Below are positions 51,670 to 60,232 of a stretch of DNA of 64,000 nt, piece by piece. This DNA comes from JAJRVM01 sp041752115 (GTDB lineage: Bacteria; Planctomycetota; Planctomycetia; Pirellulales; Pirellulaceae). The translations under genes and the position numbers were made by a program. The stretch lies in NCBI GenBank assembly GCA_041752115.1, contig JBGSHS010000043.1, positions 20,142 through 84,141 of the forward strand, written 5' to 3'. The notes under the pieces are model-generated. The model was not told the origin of the DNA. It ran no database searches and saw nothing but the letters and a program-made list of their open reading frames with translations. Within the stretch, counting starts at the first letter, position 1. Every line of letters starts with the position of its first letter.

Positions 51670-52749
51670 ATGCCGAGCAAGCTGATCGTGTGCATGTGGG
51701 CGATGGCGTTTCTGGGACTGCCCCGCGCGGCGACCTGGGGCGACGAGCCGAAACAGGGAGATGTGAACCGGGCCATGCTCGGCGGTGAGGTCGTGCTCGA
51801 GACGGTCTACATTCCGCCTGGCGAGTTCATGATGGGCAGCACGCCGGAAGAAAAACTCTGGGCGACGGGGATCGAAGGAGGGGCCGAACCGGGTACGGTA
51901 CGTGAGTCGTACGAAGGCGAAAGACCGCGGCGGATGCGGGTGCCGCATGGGTTCTGGATGGGGCGCACCGAAGTGACCGTCGGTCAGTTCCGTCGGTTTG
52001 TGGAAGAGTCAGGCTACGTCAGTGACGCTGAGCAACCTGGCGGGAAGACGCAGTGCTTCGATCCGCAATGGACGCACTACAACTTCACGACTGAGATCAC
52101 CTATCCGTGGGCGTCGATGTCCGGAAAGAGCTGGCGTGATCCGAACTTCCAGTTCCCACTGCGTGACGACTTCCCGGTCGTGTGTGTGAGCTGGACCGAT
52201 GCCCGAGCGTTCGGCCAGTGGCTGACGAAGCACGAGCGTGCGGCGGGGCGTCTGCCGGACGGCCTGGAATACCGCCTGCCCACAGAAGCCGAATGGGAAT
52301 ATGCGTGTCGCGGTGGCAGTCAAGAGAGCCTGTATTATTGGTGGGGGAACGAACTGCAAGACGGCGAAGGCCGGTTCAACATCTCCGCTGTCGACTTCCT
52401 GCCGGACCGCAAACGCAAATGGCCGCTGGCCAGTGCACCGTGGAGCGACGGGTTTGCCTTTGTATCGCCAGTGGACCATTATGGCGAGCGAGGCCGCAAC
52501 GGATTCGGCCTGGCTGACATGTGCGGCGGAGTGTGGGAAGTTGTACTGGACCACTTCGATCCCCAGGGCGGACATGAAGAACTGAACCTGGCGACAGAGA
52601 ACTATCGGCCAGTCTGCCGAGGCGGCAACTACTTCGACGTGCCGGGCAACGCCCGCTGCGCGTGCCGACTCGGATTGGCCGGCCCTCACTACTCGGACTC
52701 CCGCGACGGCTTTCGCATTTGCCTTGGACCACCGCGGAGCGCTGAGTAG
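51670..52749 (+). CDS. Secreted FGE-like (SUMF1-domain) protein
   Basis: This 359-residue protein has a signal peptide (LIVCMWAMAFLGLPRAATWG) and a full formylglycine-generating-enzyme-like domain: YIPPGEFMMGSTPEE, HGFWMGRTEVTVGQFRRFVEESGY, VSWTDARAFGQWL, RLPTEAEWEYACRGG, GFGLADMCGGVWEVV and DGFRICLG. The paired active-site cysteines of sulfatase-activating FGE are not at their usual spacing (only RCACR precedes the end), so a binding or other enzymatic role is more likely. AGGAG is eight bases before the ATG. It lies between two decayed genes, but itself looks intact. Its substrate is unknown. Confidence 0.88.
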   Translation: MPSKLIVCMWAMAFLGLPRAATWGDEPKQGDVNRAMLGGEVVLETVYIPPGEFMMGSTPEEKLWATGIEGGAEPGTVRESYEGERPRRMRVPHGFWMGRTEVTVGQFRRFVEESGYVSDAEQPGGKTQCFDPQWTHYNFTTEITYPWASMSGKSWRDPNFQFPLRDDFPVVCVSWTDARAFGQWLTKHERAAGRLPDGLEYRLPTEAEWEYACRGGSQESLYYWWGNELQDGEGRFNISAVDFLPDRKRKWPLASAPWSDGFAFVSPVDHYGERGRNGFGLADMCGGVWEVVLDHFDPQGGHEELNLATENYRPVCRGGNYFDVPGNARCACRLGLAGPHYSDSRDGFRICLGPPRSAE

Positions 52750-52791
52750 TCGTACCGCGATTGTGGACAGCGCTCGCCATACGCTCGGTAG

Positions 52792-52878
52792 CACGTCAGC
52801 GGCTAAGAACCGGATGAGCCGTAGTTTGTCAGCACGCGGAAGGGCATGTAGTGACGGCAGTCGTTCGCTCAGAGTCAT
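52792..52878 (-). pseudogene. Possible small gene remnant (antitoxin-like N-terminus)
   Basis: On the minus strand an ATG at 52878, overlapping the stop of the photolyase remnant, starts TLSERLPSLHALPRADKLRLIRFLAADV. This resembles the opening helix of short DNA-binding or antitoxin-like proteins ('LPRADKLRLIQLL'). After about 29 codons the resemblance ends. It is only a suggestion. Confidence 0.25.
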
Positions 52879-53159
52879 TTCAGAAATCCCGCAATCACGT
52901 GCGTACGAGCGGTGGAGGCGAGTCGATCTGTCCAGCTCCGTAGTGGTTCCACCGGCATCTCTTCCGTGATCGCCACAGCGGCTCGCCGACAGAATTCTCG
53001 CAAGTGCGGACCCCGATGGTTGCCTCTGTCCAAATGGAGAGCGTGCGTGATGCCCCGCTGACGAAACTGCTCCTGAAGATCGCGAGCTCCCTCGAGCATC
53101 AACAGGTGGTGACGATCCGAAGCGTACGGAGAGCGATCTGGGATCGCTTGGTACACCGG
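52875..53159 (-). pseudogene. Cryptochrome/photolyase N-terminal fragment
   Basis: In this 94-codon open stretch the sequence YASDRHHLLMLEGARDLQEQFRQRGITHALHLDRG, then CRRAAVAITEEMPVEPLRSWTDRLA, matches the N-terminal alpha/beta antenna-binding domain of photolyase-type proteins ('YPYASDRLHxFxLEGMRD', 'VVTDEMP'). An upstream piece in another frame (about 53165-53205, reading FTLANQLELPL) fits the helix that normally comes before it. The FAD-binding C-terminal domain is absent. It ends at TGA 52875-52877. The remnant lies just upstream of the ADP-ribosylglycohydrolase gene on the other strand. It cannot encode a working photolyase. Confidence 0.6.
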
Positions 53160-53218
53160 TCAAGGGAGCTCCAGCTGATTCGCCAGTGTGAACTGAGGAC
53201 ACCGTCAGGAGGTGCAAC

Positions 53219-54304
53219 GTGAAACACACCATCGATCACGAACGGTTGCGGGGCATGCTGTGGGGGATGTTTGTCGGCGATGCGCTCGCCATGCCAGTCC
53301 ACTGGTACTACGACGTGGCGGCCTTGCAGCGTGATTTTGGCACCGTCCGCGACTATCAGGCGCCGCTGGATTCTCATCCCAGCTCGATGATGTCGCTGGC
53401 CAACACAGGGGCCGCCGGCCGAGGCTCCCAGGAGGGTGAAGTGGTCGGCCGCGTCATCCTCCACGGGAAGAAGCATCTCTGGGGCCAGCGCACTCGGCAC
53501 TATCACGCTGGTCTGCAAGCCGGTGACAACACCCTCAACCTGCTGTGCGTGCGAGTGCTCCTGCGGAACATGAACACGACCGGACGCTATGACGCTGGCG
53601 ATTTTCTGCGTGCTTACATCGCCTTCATGACGACCCCGGACAGCCACAACGACACTTACGCCGAGTCCTATCATCGTGATTTCTTCGCCAACTATGCGCA
53701 GGGTGTCTCGCCGGAACGCTGCGCAGGAGCGGAGGGCCACGACACGGCGTCGATCGGTGGATTGGTCGCGTTGCCTACCGTGATTGTCGCGGCGATGCGG
53801 GAGAACGATCCGGTTGCGGAAGACCGCACGTAGCTGGCGCACCTGCGGTCGACGCACCGTTCCGCCAAACTGGAACGATACGCAAGCGCGCTGGGCCAGT
53901 TGTTGACACGGTTACTACAGGAAGTAGAACCTCAGATTGCACCCCTGGCATGCGCCGCCGCCGAGTCGTTCGGGTTCCCGGCAACGCGTATAGTGGAACG
54001 GATGAAACGCGAGCAGCGTTCCGACCTCCACGTGATCGGCAGCCAGCTCAGTTCGGCCTGTTACATTGAGCACTCGTTTCCGGCAGTGCTGTACCTGGCC
54101 GCGCGCTACTCAGACGATTTCGAAGCCGCCCTCGTCGCTAACACCAATGTGGGCGGCGATAATTGTCACCGCGGCGCGGTGCTGGGCGCCATCCTGGGCG
54201 CAGCGTTGGGCTATGGGGCGATCCCCGCACGCTGGATCCAGGGCCTGCGCAGTCGGGCCGAACTTCACGAGGAAATCGAATCGTTCATCACCCAGTTCGG
54301 CTAA
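53219..54304 (+). pseudogene. ADP-ribosylglycohydrolase gene interrupted by one TAG codon
   Basis: The GTG at 53219 follows AGGAGG. One frame runs from there to 54304 with a single TAG at 53831-53833 (codon 205). The first part has the ADP-ribosylglycohydrolase opening LRGMLWGMFVGDALAMPVHWYYD; the part after the stop continues as TRLLQEVEPQIAPLACAAAESFGFP, AVLYLAARYSDDFEAALVANTNVGGDNCHRGAVLGAILGAALG, the family's closing motif. There is no frame change or missing segment, so this is a point mutation (most simply CAG to TAG), read-through, or a sequence error. The enzyme removes ADP-ribose from proteins or small ligands. As written, only a 204-residue fragment would be made. Confidence 0.85.
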
Positions 54305-54569
54305 GCGACGGTCGCAACAACTCATCTCATCATACAACGTCTCAGAAACCCGCCGCCGCGCGCGAGGTTCTTGACTCACTCCCAACGCACCTGATACCAA
54401 GCTCTTGCCGACGTCGGCATTTTCCACTTCGGCCATATTGACGTTTCAGTCAGCATATGTTTTCGTGAGGCTGCTGTCGGAACCGGACGTATCCATCGTC
54501 GGTGCTGTCCCGGCCGACCGGCGGTGCCGTGACGAAGTTCCCTGAAGAGGCAATCGGAGATTCAAGGTA

Positions 54570-56096
54570 ATGGTGCGTTCCCTGATAGCGTTGCTCGCGT
54601 CTCGTCATGGTGGTGGTGCTTCCACCGCGGAACGTCGCAAGTTTCTCCAGCAGTCGCTGGCGGCCTCGGCCGCGCTGCTTCTCTCATCTGGACCGATCAG
54701 CAGCTCTTCCTTGGCGCGCGGCTCGGGAAAAAGGCAGATCGTCGTCATTGGGGCGGGCCTGGCCGGGTTGGCCTGTGCGTACGAGCTTCTGCAAGTCGGA
54801 TACGGTGTAACCGTTCTTGAGGCACGCAGTCGTGTTGGTGGTCGCGTGCTTTCAGCCAACGCAGCCAACGGACGAGAATTTGTCAGGGGACGAAATGTCG
54901 AGTTTGGAGCCGAGTTGATCGGGAGCAATCATTCGATCTGGATCCTGTATGCCGAGCGTTTTGGATTGAAGTTCCTCGATGTGACGGCCGATGAGGACGC
55001 GGAACTGCCCGTCATCATCGGAGGCCAGAAGCTTTCGGCACGGGAATCCGAGGAACTGTGGGAAAGCCTGCATGAAGCACTGAGCCAGCTCAATCGACTC
55101 GCAGCGCCGGTTGTGGAAGATGAGCCGTGGAAGACAGCGGATGCTCGAAACCTCGACCAGATGTCCGTGCAGGATTGGATCGGCAGACTCGACGTGCCAC
55201 CGCTGACTAAGCGGGCGATGTGGATCAATCAGACAGCCGACAACGGCCAGGACGCCGAGCGGCAGTCGCTATTAGGACAGCTGGCCGCGGTCAAAGGTGG
55301 AGGGCTGGAAAATTACTGGACCGAATCGGAGGTCTATCGTTGTCGAGGCGGGAACGACCAACTGGCTCTGAAACTGGCTGAAGCAGTTGGTGCCGAGCGG
55401 ATTTTCATGAGAACGCCCGTTCGCTCGGTATCCCGTCAGGGTGATATGGTTATGGTCGAGACGACGGACGGGCGGACTTACCCATGTGATGATGTGGTGC
55501 TGACCGCACCACCCAAGACGTGGCCGAAGATCCGCTTCACTCCCGGGCTTCCCGCAGCGATGAACCCGCAAACGGGATTCAATGCGAAGTACTTTGCTCT
55601 CGTGAAAGACCGCTTCTGGGAAAAACGCCATCCACGGCTGAGCCAATATGCCCTTTCGGACGAGCATCTCAACATGACCTGGGATGGCACAGACAATCAG
55701 GACCAGGCCGATGGCCTTCCTCGTCACGCCTGTCTTGTCGGTTTCGCTGGCGGCAGCGTCTGCAAGCGAGCGCTCGAGATGGATTTTGCTGCTCGTGAGA
55801 AGATATTTGGCGAGACCCTTGAGCAATTCTTTCCCGGCTACCAAGAGCATCTTATCAAGTCGATCTATCTGGACTGGCCTCGCGACCCATGGGCTTCTGC
55901 CAGCTATTCCTTTCCTGCTCCAGGCCAAGTGACCACAGTGGGGCCGTTGATGGCTCAGCCGCACATGGAGGGACGGTTGCACATCGCGGGTGAGCACGTC
56001 TGTTACAAGTTCGTCGGCTACATGGAAGGCGCTCTGCAGAGCGGTGCACGCACCGCCAGAATGATTGCCACTCGCGACGCGGTTGCCTCCCCGTGA
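54570..56096 (+). CDS. Tat-type flavin monoamine oxidase
   Basis: The 508-residue product has a twin-arginine-like leader (ERRKFLQQSLAASAALLLSSG, Arg22-Arg23) and then the FAD-binding Rossmann motif VVIGAGLAGLACAYELL (GAGLAG, 61-66) with the acidic end of strand two at Glu84 (VLEARSRVGGRV). The C-terminal motif typical of the monoamine-oxidase group is present (GRLHIAGEHVCYKFVGYMEGALQSGARTA). Enzymes of this group oxidise amines or amino acids with FAD and O2, producing peroxide. Substrate cannot be told. It is probably exported folded with FAD. It starts 265 bases after the ADP-ribosylglycohydrolase frame and is followed by the DUF4838 gene 134 bases on. Confidence 0.9.
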   Translation: MVRSLIALLASRHGGGASTAERRKFLQQSLAASAALLLSSGPISSSSLARGSGKRQIVVIGAGLAGLACAYELLQVGYGVTVLEARSRVGGRVLSANAANGREFVRGRNVEFGAELIGSNHSIWILYAERFGLKFLDVTADEDAELPVIIGGQKLSARESEELWESLHEALSQLNRLAAPVVEDEPWKTADARNLDQMSVQDWIGRLDVPPLTKRAMWINQTADNGQDAERQSLLGQLAAVKGGGLENYWTESEVYRCRGGNDQLALKLAEAVGAERIFMRTPVRSVSRQGDMVMVETTDGRTYPCDDVVLTAPPKTWPKIRFTPGLPAAMNPQTGFNAKYFALVKDRFWEKRHPRLSQYALSDEHLNMTWDGTDNQDQADGLPRHACLVGFAGGSVCKRALEMDFAAREKIFGETLEQFFPGYQEHLIKSIYLDWPRDPWASASYSFPAPGQVTTVGPLMAQPHMEGRLHIAGEHVCYKFVGYMEGALQSGARTARMIATRDAVASP

Positions 56097-56230
56097 TCTC
56101 TCCACGTCGCCTATTGAATCCGCCGCCGGTCAGTAGTAGGCTGCTAATGGCTGGTTGCCGGCCTGGTTAACTCGCCTCTACATCAGCCCCGCCCACACTT
56201 TGCCGAACCTGCCTGAGGAGCCACGCACCC

Positions 56231-58516
56231 ATGTTCTGTCGATTAACACTTTGCCTGAGCACTCTGCTGATTGCCATTGCCGCTCCGGTCGCGTCTGCCG
56301 CATCGGTGCAACTGGCCAAGGCTGGAACTACTCGCTACGTCATTGTGGTCGACACGGACGCCACGTTGTCTGAGCAGCATGCAGCCGATGAGCTGGCGCA
56401 GTTCCTCAAACAGGTGACTGGTGCGGAGTTCCCCATCCGACGAACAGCGCAAGTGGCGGAAGGGCCGATGCTGTTAGTCGGCGACGGCGTCATTGCTCGT
56501 CAGATCGCGCCACAGGTGAACGTCGAACAACTCGGTCGCGACGGCATCATTATCGAGACAATCGGCGAGCACCTACTATTGACAGGCGATCCCCCTCGCG
56601 GGGCGATGTACGCCGTCTACAGTTTCCTGGAAGATGCGATTGGCTGCCGCTGGTGGTCCTCCAAGGCCAGCACGATTCCCCATCGCCCCGACCTGGCAGT
56701 GCCTGAGCAACACGTGCGTTATGAGCCGCCGCTGGAGTACCGCGAGACATTCTGGCTGGATGCATTCGACGGCGATTGGGCCGCGCGCAACAAGTCCAAC
56801 GGCAACTCGGAGCGTCTGGAGGAAAAGCATGGCGGCAAAGTCCGGTACGGCGGGCCGTTCTTCGTGCACTCGTTCGCCCACCTCGTCCCGCCTGCCGAGT
56901 ATTTTGAAGCGCATCCGGAGTATTTCAGTGAGGTTAACGGCCAGCGTCTGGATGGTTACGCGCAAGTCTGTGTCACCAACGAAGACGTTAAGAAGCTGAT
57001 TACCGCCAGAGTGTTGGCATATCTGCAACAGAATCCGACGGCCGACATCATCTCGGTTTCTCAGAACGACTGCGATAACCACTGTCAATGTGCCGCCTGC
57101 AGACAGTTGGAAGAGGAAGAAGGATCGCCGGCCGGACCGTTGCTGCACCTGGTCAATTATGTGGCCGCGGAGGTTGCCAAGCAGTACCCGCACGTAGCAA
57201 TTGACACACTCGCCTATCAGTACACTCGCCAGCCGCCGCGACATGTCAAGCCGCTGCCGAATGTGATTGTGCGGCTGTGCAGCATCGAGTGCGACTTCGC
57301 TCACCCGCTGACTGCCCAGAGCAATCAGAAGTTTGCAGACGACATCCGAGGCTGGTCGAAGATCTGCCAGCGGCTTTACATCTGGGACTATACAACAAAC
57401 TTCGGCCACTACATCCAGCCACATCCGAACCTGCGCGTGCTCGGGCCCAACATCCGTTTCTTCGTGGAGCATGGAGTGCGAGGCATTTTCGAGCAGGGAG
57501 CGTATACGTCTCTGGGCGCCGAATTTGCCGAGCTGAAGGCTTGGGTTCTGGCCAGGCTGTTGTGGAATCCCCAGCTCAATGATCAACTGCTCCTGGAGGA
57601 GTTTGTTCGCGGATACTATGGGGCCGCAGCACCGCAGATCCTGGAGTACATCCGGCTGATTCATGACGAAGCGGAAGCTCATCAGACGTATCTCACGTGC
57701 GGCAGTTCCGTGACGGCTGAGTTTCTGAACCTGGCCATGCTTGGCCGGGCCGAGAAGCTCTTCGAAGCCGCCGAGTCGGCCGTCGAGGATGATCCGGAAT
57801 TGCTGCAGCGCGTGCAGCTTGCGCGATTGCCACTACGCTATGTCTGGGCCATGCGATGGTACGACCTGCGCGACCAGGCTGCCCGCGAGCAGCTGCCATG
57901 GCCCGGGCCGTCGGACTACGTCGCCAACTGCGAGACATTTCTGAACCTGGCCGAGTCATCGGGCATAACCATGATCTCGGAGGGTGGGCGACTTGACGCC
58001 TTTGAAAGGCGCACCATTGGTATGGGCCGCACCAGCTCTCCTCCGCCACCCGGCTGCGAGTCGCGCCCGCGCAGTGAATGGGTCGATCTGCAGGATGCGA
58101 CGTTTAACCTGGCCCTGGAGGGAACCTGGGTGGCGATCGACCGAGATGAACTGGCGTCCGACAAGACGGGGGCCCGTATGCCGTCAAACCACCACGAGTG
58201 GGCGGTCCAGCAATGGCTGTTGGGTAAGCCTCTGGACGCTGATGCCACGTACGACGTCTACGCCGCGATTCGAGTGGAGAAGACGGGTAGCGAAGGAATA
58301 GCCTTCGGCGCAGGTATCTATGACACCAAGAACAAAACGGGTCTGGGGCAGGTTTCGACGACCTGCGCGGGCATCGTGGACGATCAGTACCACGTTTACC
58401 AGCTGGGAAGCACGAAACTCCACGGCGACGTCTATTTGTGGGCAGCACCGGCCAAGAATGAGGATAATGTCAGAGCAGTCTGGGTCGATCGTTTTTGGCT
58501 GATCAAACAACCGTAG
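56231..58516 (+). CDS. Secreted DUF4838 protein
   Basis: The 761-residue protein has a signal peptide (about residues 1-24, cleaved after ASA) and GAGGAG ahead of the ATG. Its N-terminal region (about 30-135) resembles the domain preceding GH67/GH20-type barrels (AADELAQFLKQVTGAEFPI, DGIIIETIGEHLLLTGDPPRGAMYAVYSFLED). The core is DUF4838: ISVSQNDCDNHCQCAACRQLEEEEGSPAGPLLHLVN, DTLAYQYTRQPP, RLYIWDYTTNFGHYIQPHP and ARLLWNPQLNDQLLLEEFVRGYYG. A C-terminal beta domain follows. The family is common in planctomycete glycan-degradation loci, and its activity is not established. Extracytoplasmic glycan hydrolysis is the likely role. Confidence 0.9.
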   Translation: MFCRLTLCLSTLLIAIAAPVASAASVQLAKAGTTRYVIVVDTDATLSEQHAADELAQFLKQVTGAEFPIRRTAQVAEGPMLLVGDGVIARQIAPQVNVEQLGRDGIIIETIGEHLLLTGDPPRGAMYAVYSFLEDAIGCRWWSSKASTIPHRPDLAVPEQHVRYEPPLEYRETFWLDAFDGDWAARNKSNGNSERLEEKHGGKVRYGGPFFVHSFAHLVPPAEYFEAHPEYFSEVNGQRLDGYAQVCVTNEDVKKLITARVLAYLQQNPTADIISVSQNDCDNHCQCAACRQLEEEEGSPAGPLLHLVNYVAAEVAKQYPHVAIDTLAYQYTRQPPRHVKPLPNVIVRLCSIECDFAHPLTAQSNQKFADDIRGWSKICQRLYIWDYTTNFGHYIQPHPNLRVLGPNIRFFVEHGVRGIFEQGAYTSLGAEFAELKAWVLARLLWNPQLNDQLLLEEFVRGYYGAAAPQILEYIRLIHDEAEAHQTYLTCGSSVTAEFLNLAMLGRAEKLFEAAESAVEDDPELLQRVQLARLPLRYVWAMRWYDLRDQAAREQLPWPGPSDYVANCETFLNLAESSGITMISEGGRLDAFERRTIGMGRTSSPPPPGCESRPRSEWVDLQDATFNLALEGTWVAIDRDELASDKTGARMPSNHHEWAVQQWLLGKPLDADATYDVYAAIRVEKTGSEGIAFGAGIYDTKNKTGLGQVSTTCAGIVDDQYHVYQLGSTKLHGDVYLWAAPAKNEDNVRAVWVDRFWLIKQP

Positions 58517-58807
58517 GCAAGGCGCGGCCCCGGAAGAACCGCCATACCTGTTACCGGCCGACTCAACTAGAATGTAGTACGAGACTTGCGCACGAAACTG
58601 GGCCAAGCGGCGCGGGGATTTTTCACCGTTGACCCCATACTGCAATTGACTTGGGGGCGCGGTGTCTAGAAACTGAAGGGTGCAAGCTGGAACGTACCGC
58701 TGCCATGGGTCTCGACTCAACAACCGTCTGTTCTGGTGTCTTGCCACCGTCGATGGGGAAGTCAAACGATTCAGAACCGAATTGCGACAGATGAAAGGGT
58801 ATCCGCG

Positions 58808-59842
58808 ATGACAGACAAGATAGACCGTCGATGCTTTCTCGCCCGAGGAGTTGTCGGCGCAGCTGCGGTCGGGGCTGTGCACGCCAGCATCGAGGAAAAG
58901 ACGCTGCAAGCTGCCATCGATGATGGCACGGCGACAGCGGCACCCGCTGCCAAACCGCTCACCGATATCCCTCCGGGGAGCCTCCCCTGCGGTAAGATTG
59001 GCAACGTGACTCTGAGCCGCCTGTTCATCGGCGGCAACCTGATCGGAGGCTGGGCTCACAGCCGCGATCTGATGTATGCCTCCAAGTTGTTTACTTCCTA
59101 CAACACGGAAGCCAAGGTTTTCGAGACTCTCGAACTGGCCCAGGCGTGCGGCATCAACACCATCCAACTGGATCCTCAGTGCTGGCCGGTCATCACGAAA
59201 TACAATCAGACACATAGCACTCCAATTCAAACGATGGTGTGCGTGCCTCTGGTGGCCGACAAAACTGAGATGAGCGACACCATCACGAAGCAGATCGATC
59301 TGGGAGCAACGCTGGTCTATTCGCATGGCGGCGTAACCGACACGTTCATGATGAATGGCGGTTCCATGGACGTCATTGCGCAGATGGTTGAGTTGATCAA
59401 GTCGCAGGGGGTGCCAGCGGGCGTCGGAGGTCATTCGCTGAACATGCCAGTCGCGTGCGAGCGTGACAAGGTCAATCCTGACTTCTATGTCAAAACGTTC
59501 CACTTGGATCGCTACTGGTCTGCCACTCCGACGGATCATCGGAAGGAATATGATTGGATGCGAGGAAACGCCTCCGACCACAACGCCAATTTCGACAACA
59601 TGTGGTGCAACGACCCGGAGGAGACCGCGGCCTTCATGGAGAAGGTCGATAAGCCGTGGGTGGCCTTCAAGGTGATGGCAGCGGGAGCCATCATGCCGCA
59701 GGTGGCCTTTTCACACGCGTTCCGCAACGGAGCCGATTTCGTCATCGCCGGGATGTTCGACTTCCAGGTCGAAGCCGACGTGAAGATCGCGATCGAGAAC
59801 GTGAAGAAGAGCGAGAATCGCAAACGGCCCTGGTGCGCCTGA
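58808..59842 (+). CDS. Tat-signal TIM-barrel (aldo/keto reductase-like) protein
   Basis: I use the ATG at 58808, preceded by AAAGGG, because the next residues give a twin-arginine leader (DRRCFLARGVVGAAAVGAV). The 344-residue product then reads LPCGKIGNVTLSRLFIGGNLIGGWAHSRDLMY, the opening of an aldo/keto-reductase-type barrel, with ACGINTIQLDP and TLVYSHGGVTDTFM as further barrel strands. The usual catalytic Asp-Tyr-Lys-His set of aldo/keto reductases is not clear, so it may be a relative with another activity. I have seen this Tat-barrel class as a planctomycete hypothetical 'twin-arginine translocation signal' protein. It is a single gene. Confidence 0.65.
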   Translation: MTDKIDRRCFLARGVVGAAAVGAVHASIEEKTLQAAIDDGTATAAPAAKPLTDIPPGSLPCGKIGNVTLSRLFIGGNLIGGWAHSRDLMYASKLFTSYNTEAKVFETLELAQACGINTIQLDPQCWPVITKYNQTHSTPIQTMVCVPLVADKTEMSDTITKQIDLGATLVYSHGGVTDTFMMNGGSMDVIAQMVELIKSQGVPAGVGGHSLNMPVACERDKVNPDFYVKTFHLDRYWSATPTDHRKEYDWMRGNASDHNANFDNMWCNDPEETAAFMEKVDKPWVAFKVMAAGAIMPQVAFSHAFRNGADFVIAGMFDFQVEADVKIAIENVKKSENRKRPWCA

Positions 59843-60102
59843 GCCCTTTTCACCACTCGGAAAGGTGATCGACGTGCGTCAGCACGTACACCGCTCGAGA
59901 ATTATCACCGATGCGCTGGCGACCGTCTCCCGCAGACCATCTCGGGAGTAAGGGCCGAACTGGCTTGAGAGTGAAGTGAAGAAATCCTGACGCGGCGAAG
60001 GACCGATCCGAGCGCGCTGATCGCCGCGTCAGGCCCGAACAGCAGACGCTTCTGGATGGCCCCCGCTGGGTGCCTCTGCGCCCTCGAGAGAACTGGAAGA
60101 GG
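59843..60102. other. Intergenic sequence before a repeat element
   Basis: There is no gene here; the sequence leads into the extragenic element at 60103-60189 and then the end of the tricorn gene on the other strand. Together with the element the non-coding stretch is 390 bases. Confidence 0.5.
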
Positions 60103-60189
60103 ACTCACGCTAGGGCGCTAAGAAGGCAGGCAGAGGAAGACTGTCTGGCAAGGGATACTCTTCTTTACGACTTGGCGCCTTGGCGTGAG
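60103..60189. repeat. Extragenic element with CTCACGC / CTTGGCGTGAG ends, copy 2
   Basis: The left end CTCACGCTAGGGCGCTAAG and the right end ACTTGGCGCCTTGGCGTGAG form imperfect inverted repeats about 87 bases overall. The right end matches the right end of the element at 16358-16505 (CGCCTTGGCGTGAG). Both lie in intergenic DNA next to a gene end. This copy is shorter and more decayed on the left. Confidence 0.65.
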
Positions 60190-60232
60190 CAATTTCGTCC
60201 TCCGCCACGAACATGGCCCGGTGCCGGCGGCT

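Noticed and set aside
58184..59581. A 465-codon minus-strand open frame spanning the 58.5-58.8 kb gap
   Set aside because: It is mainly antisense to the DUF4838 gene end and the Tat barrel gene; the gap part reads as non-protein-like.
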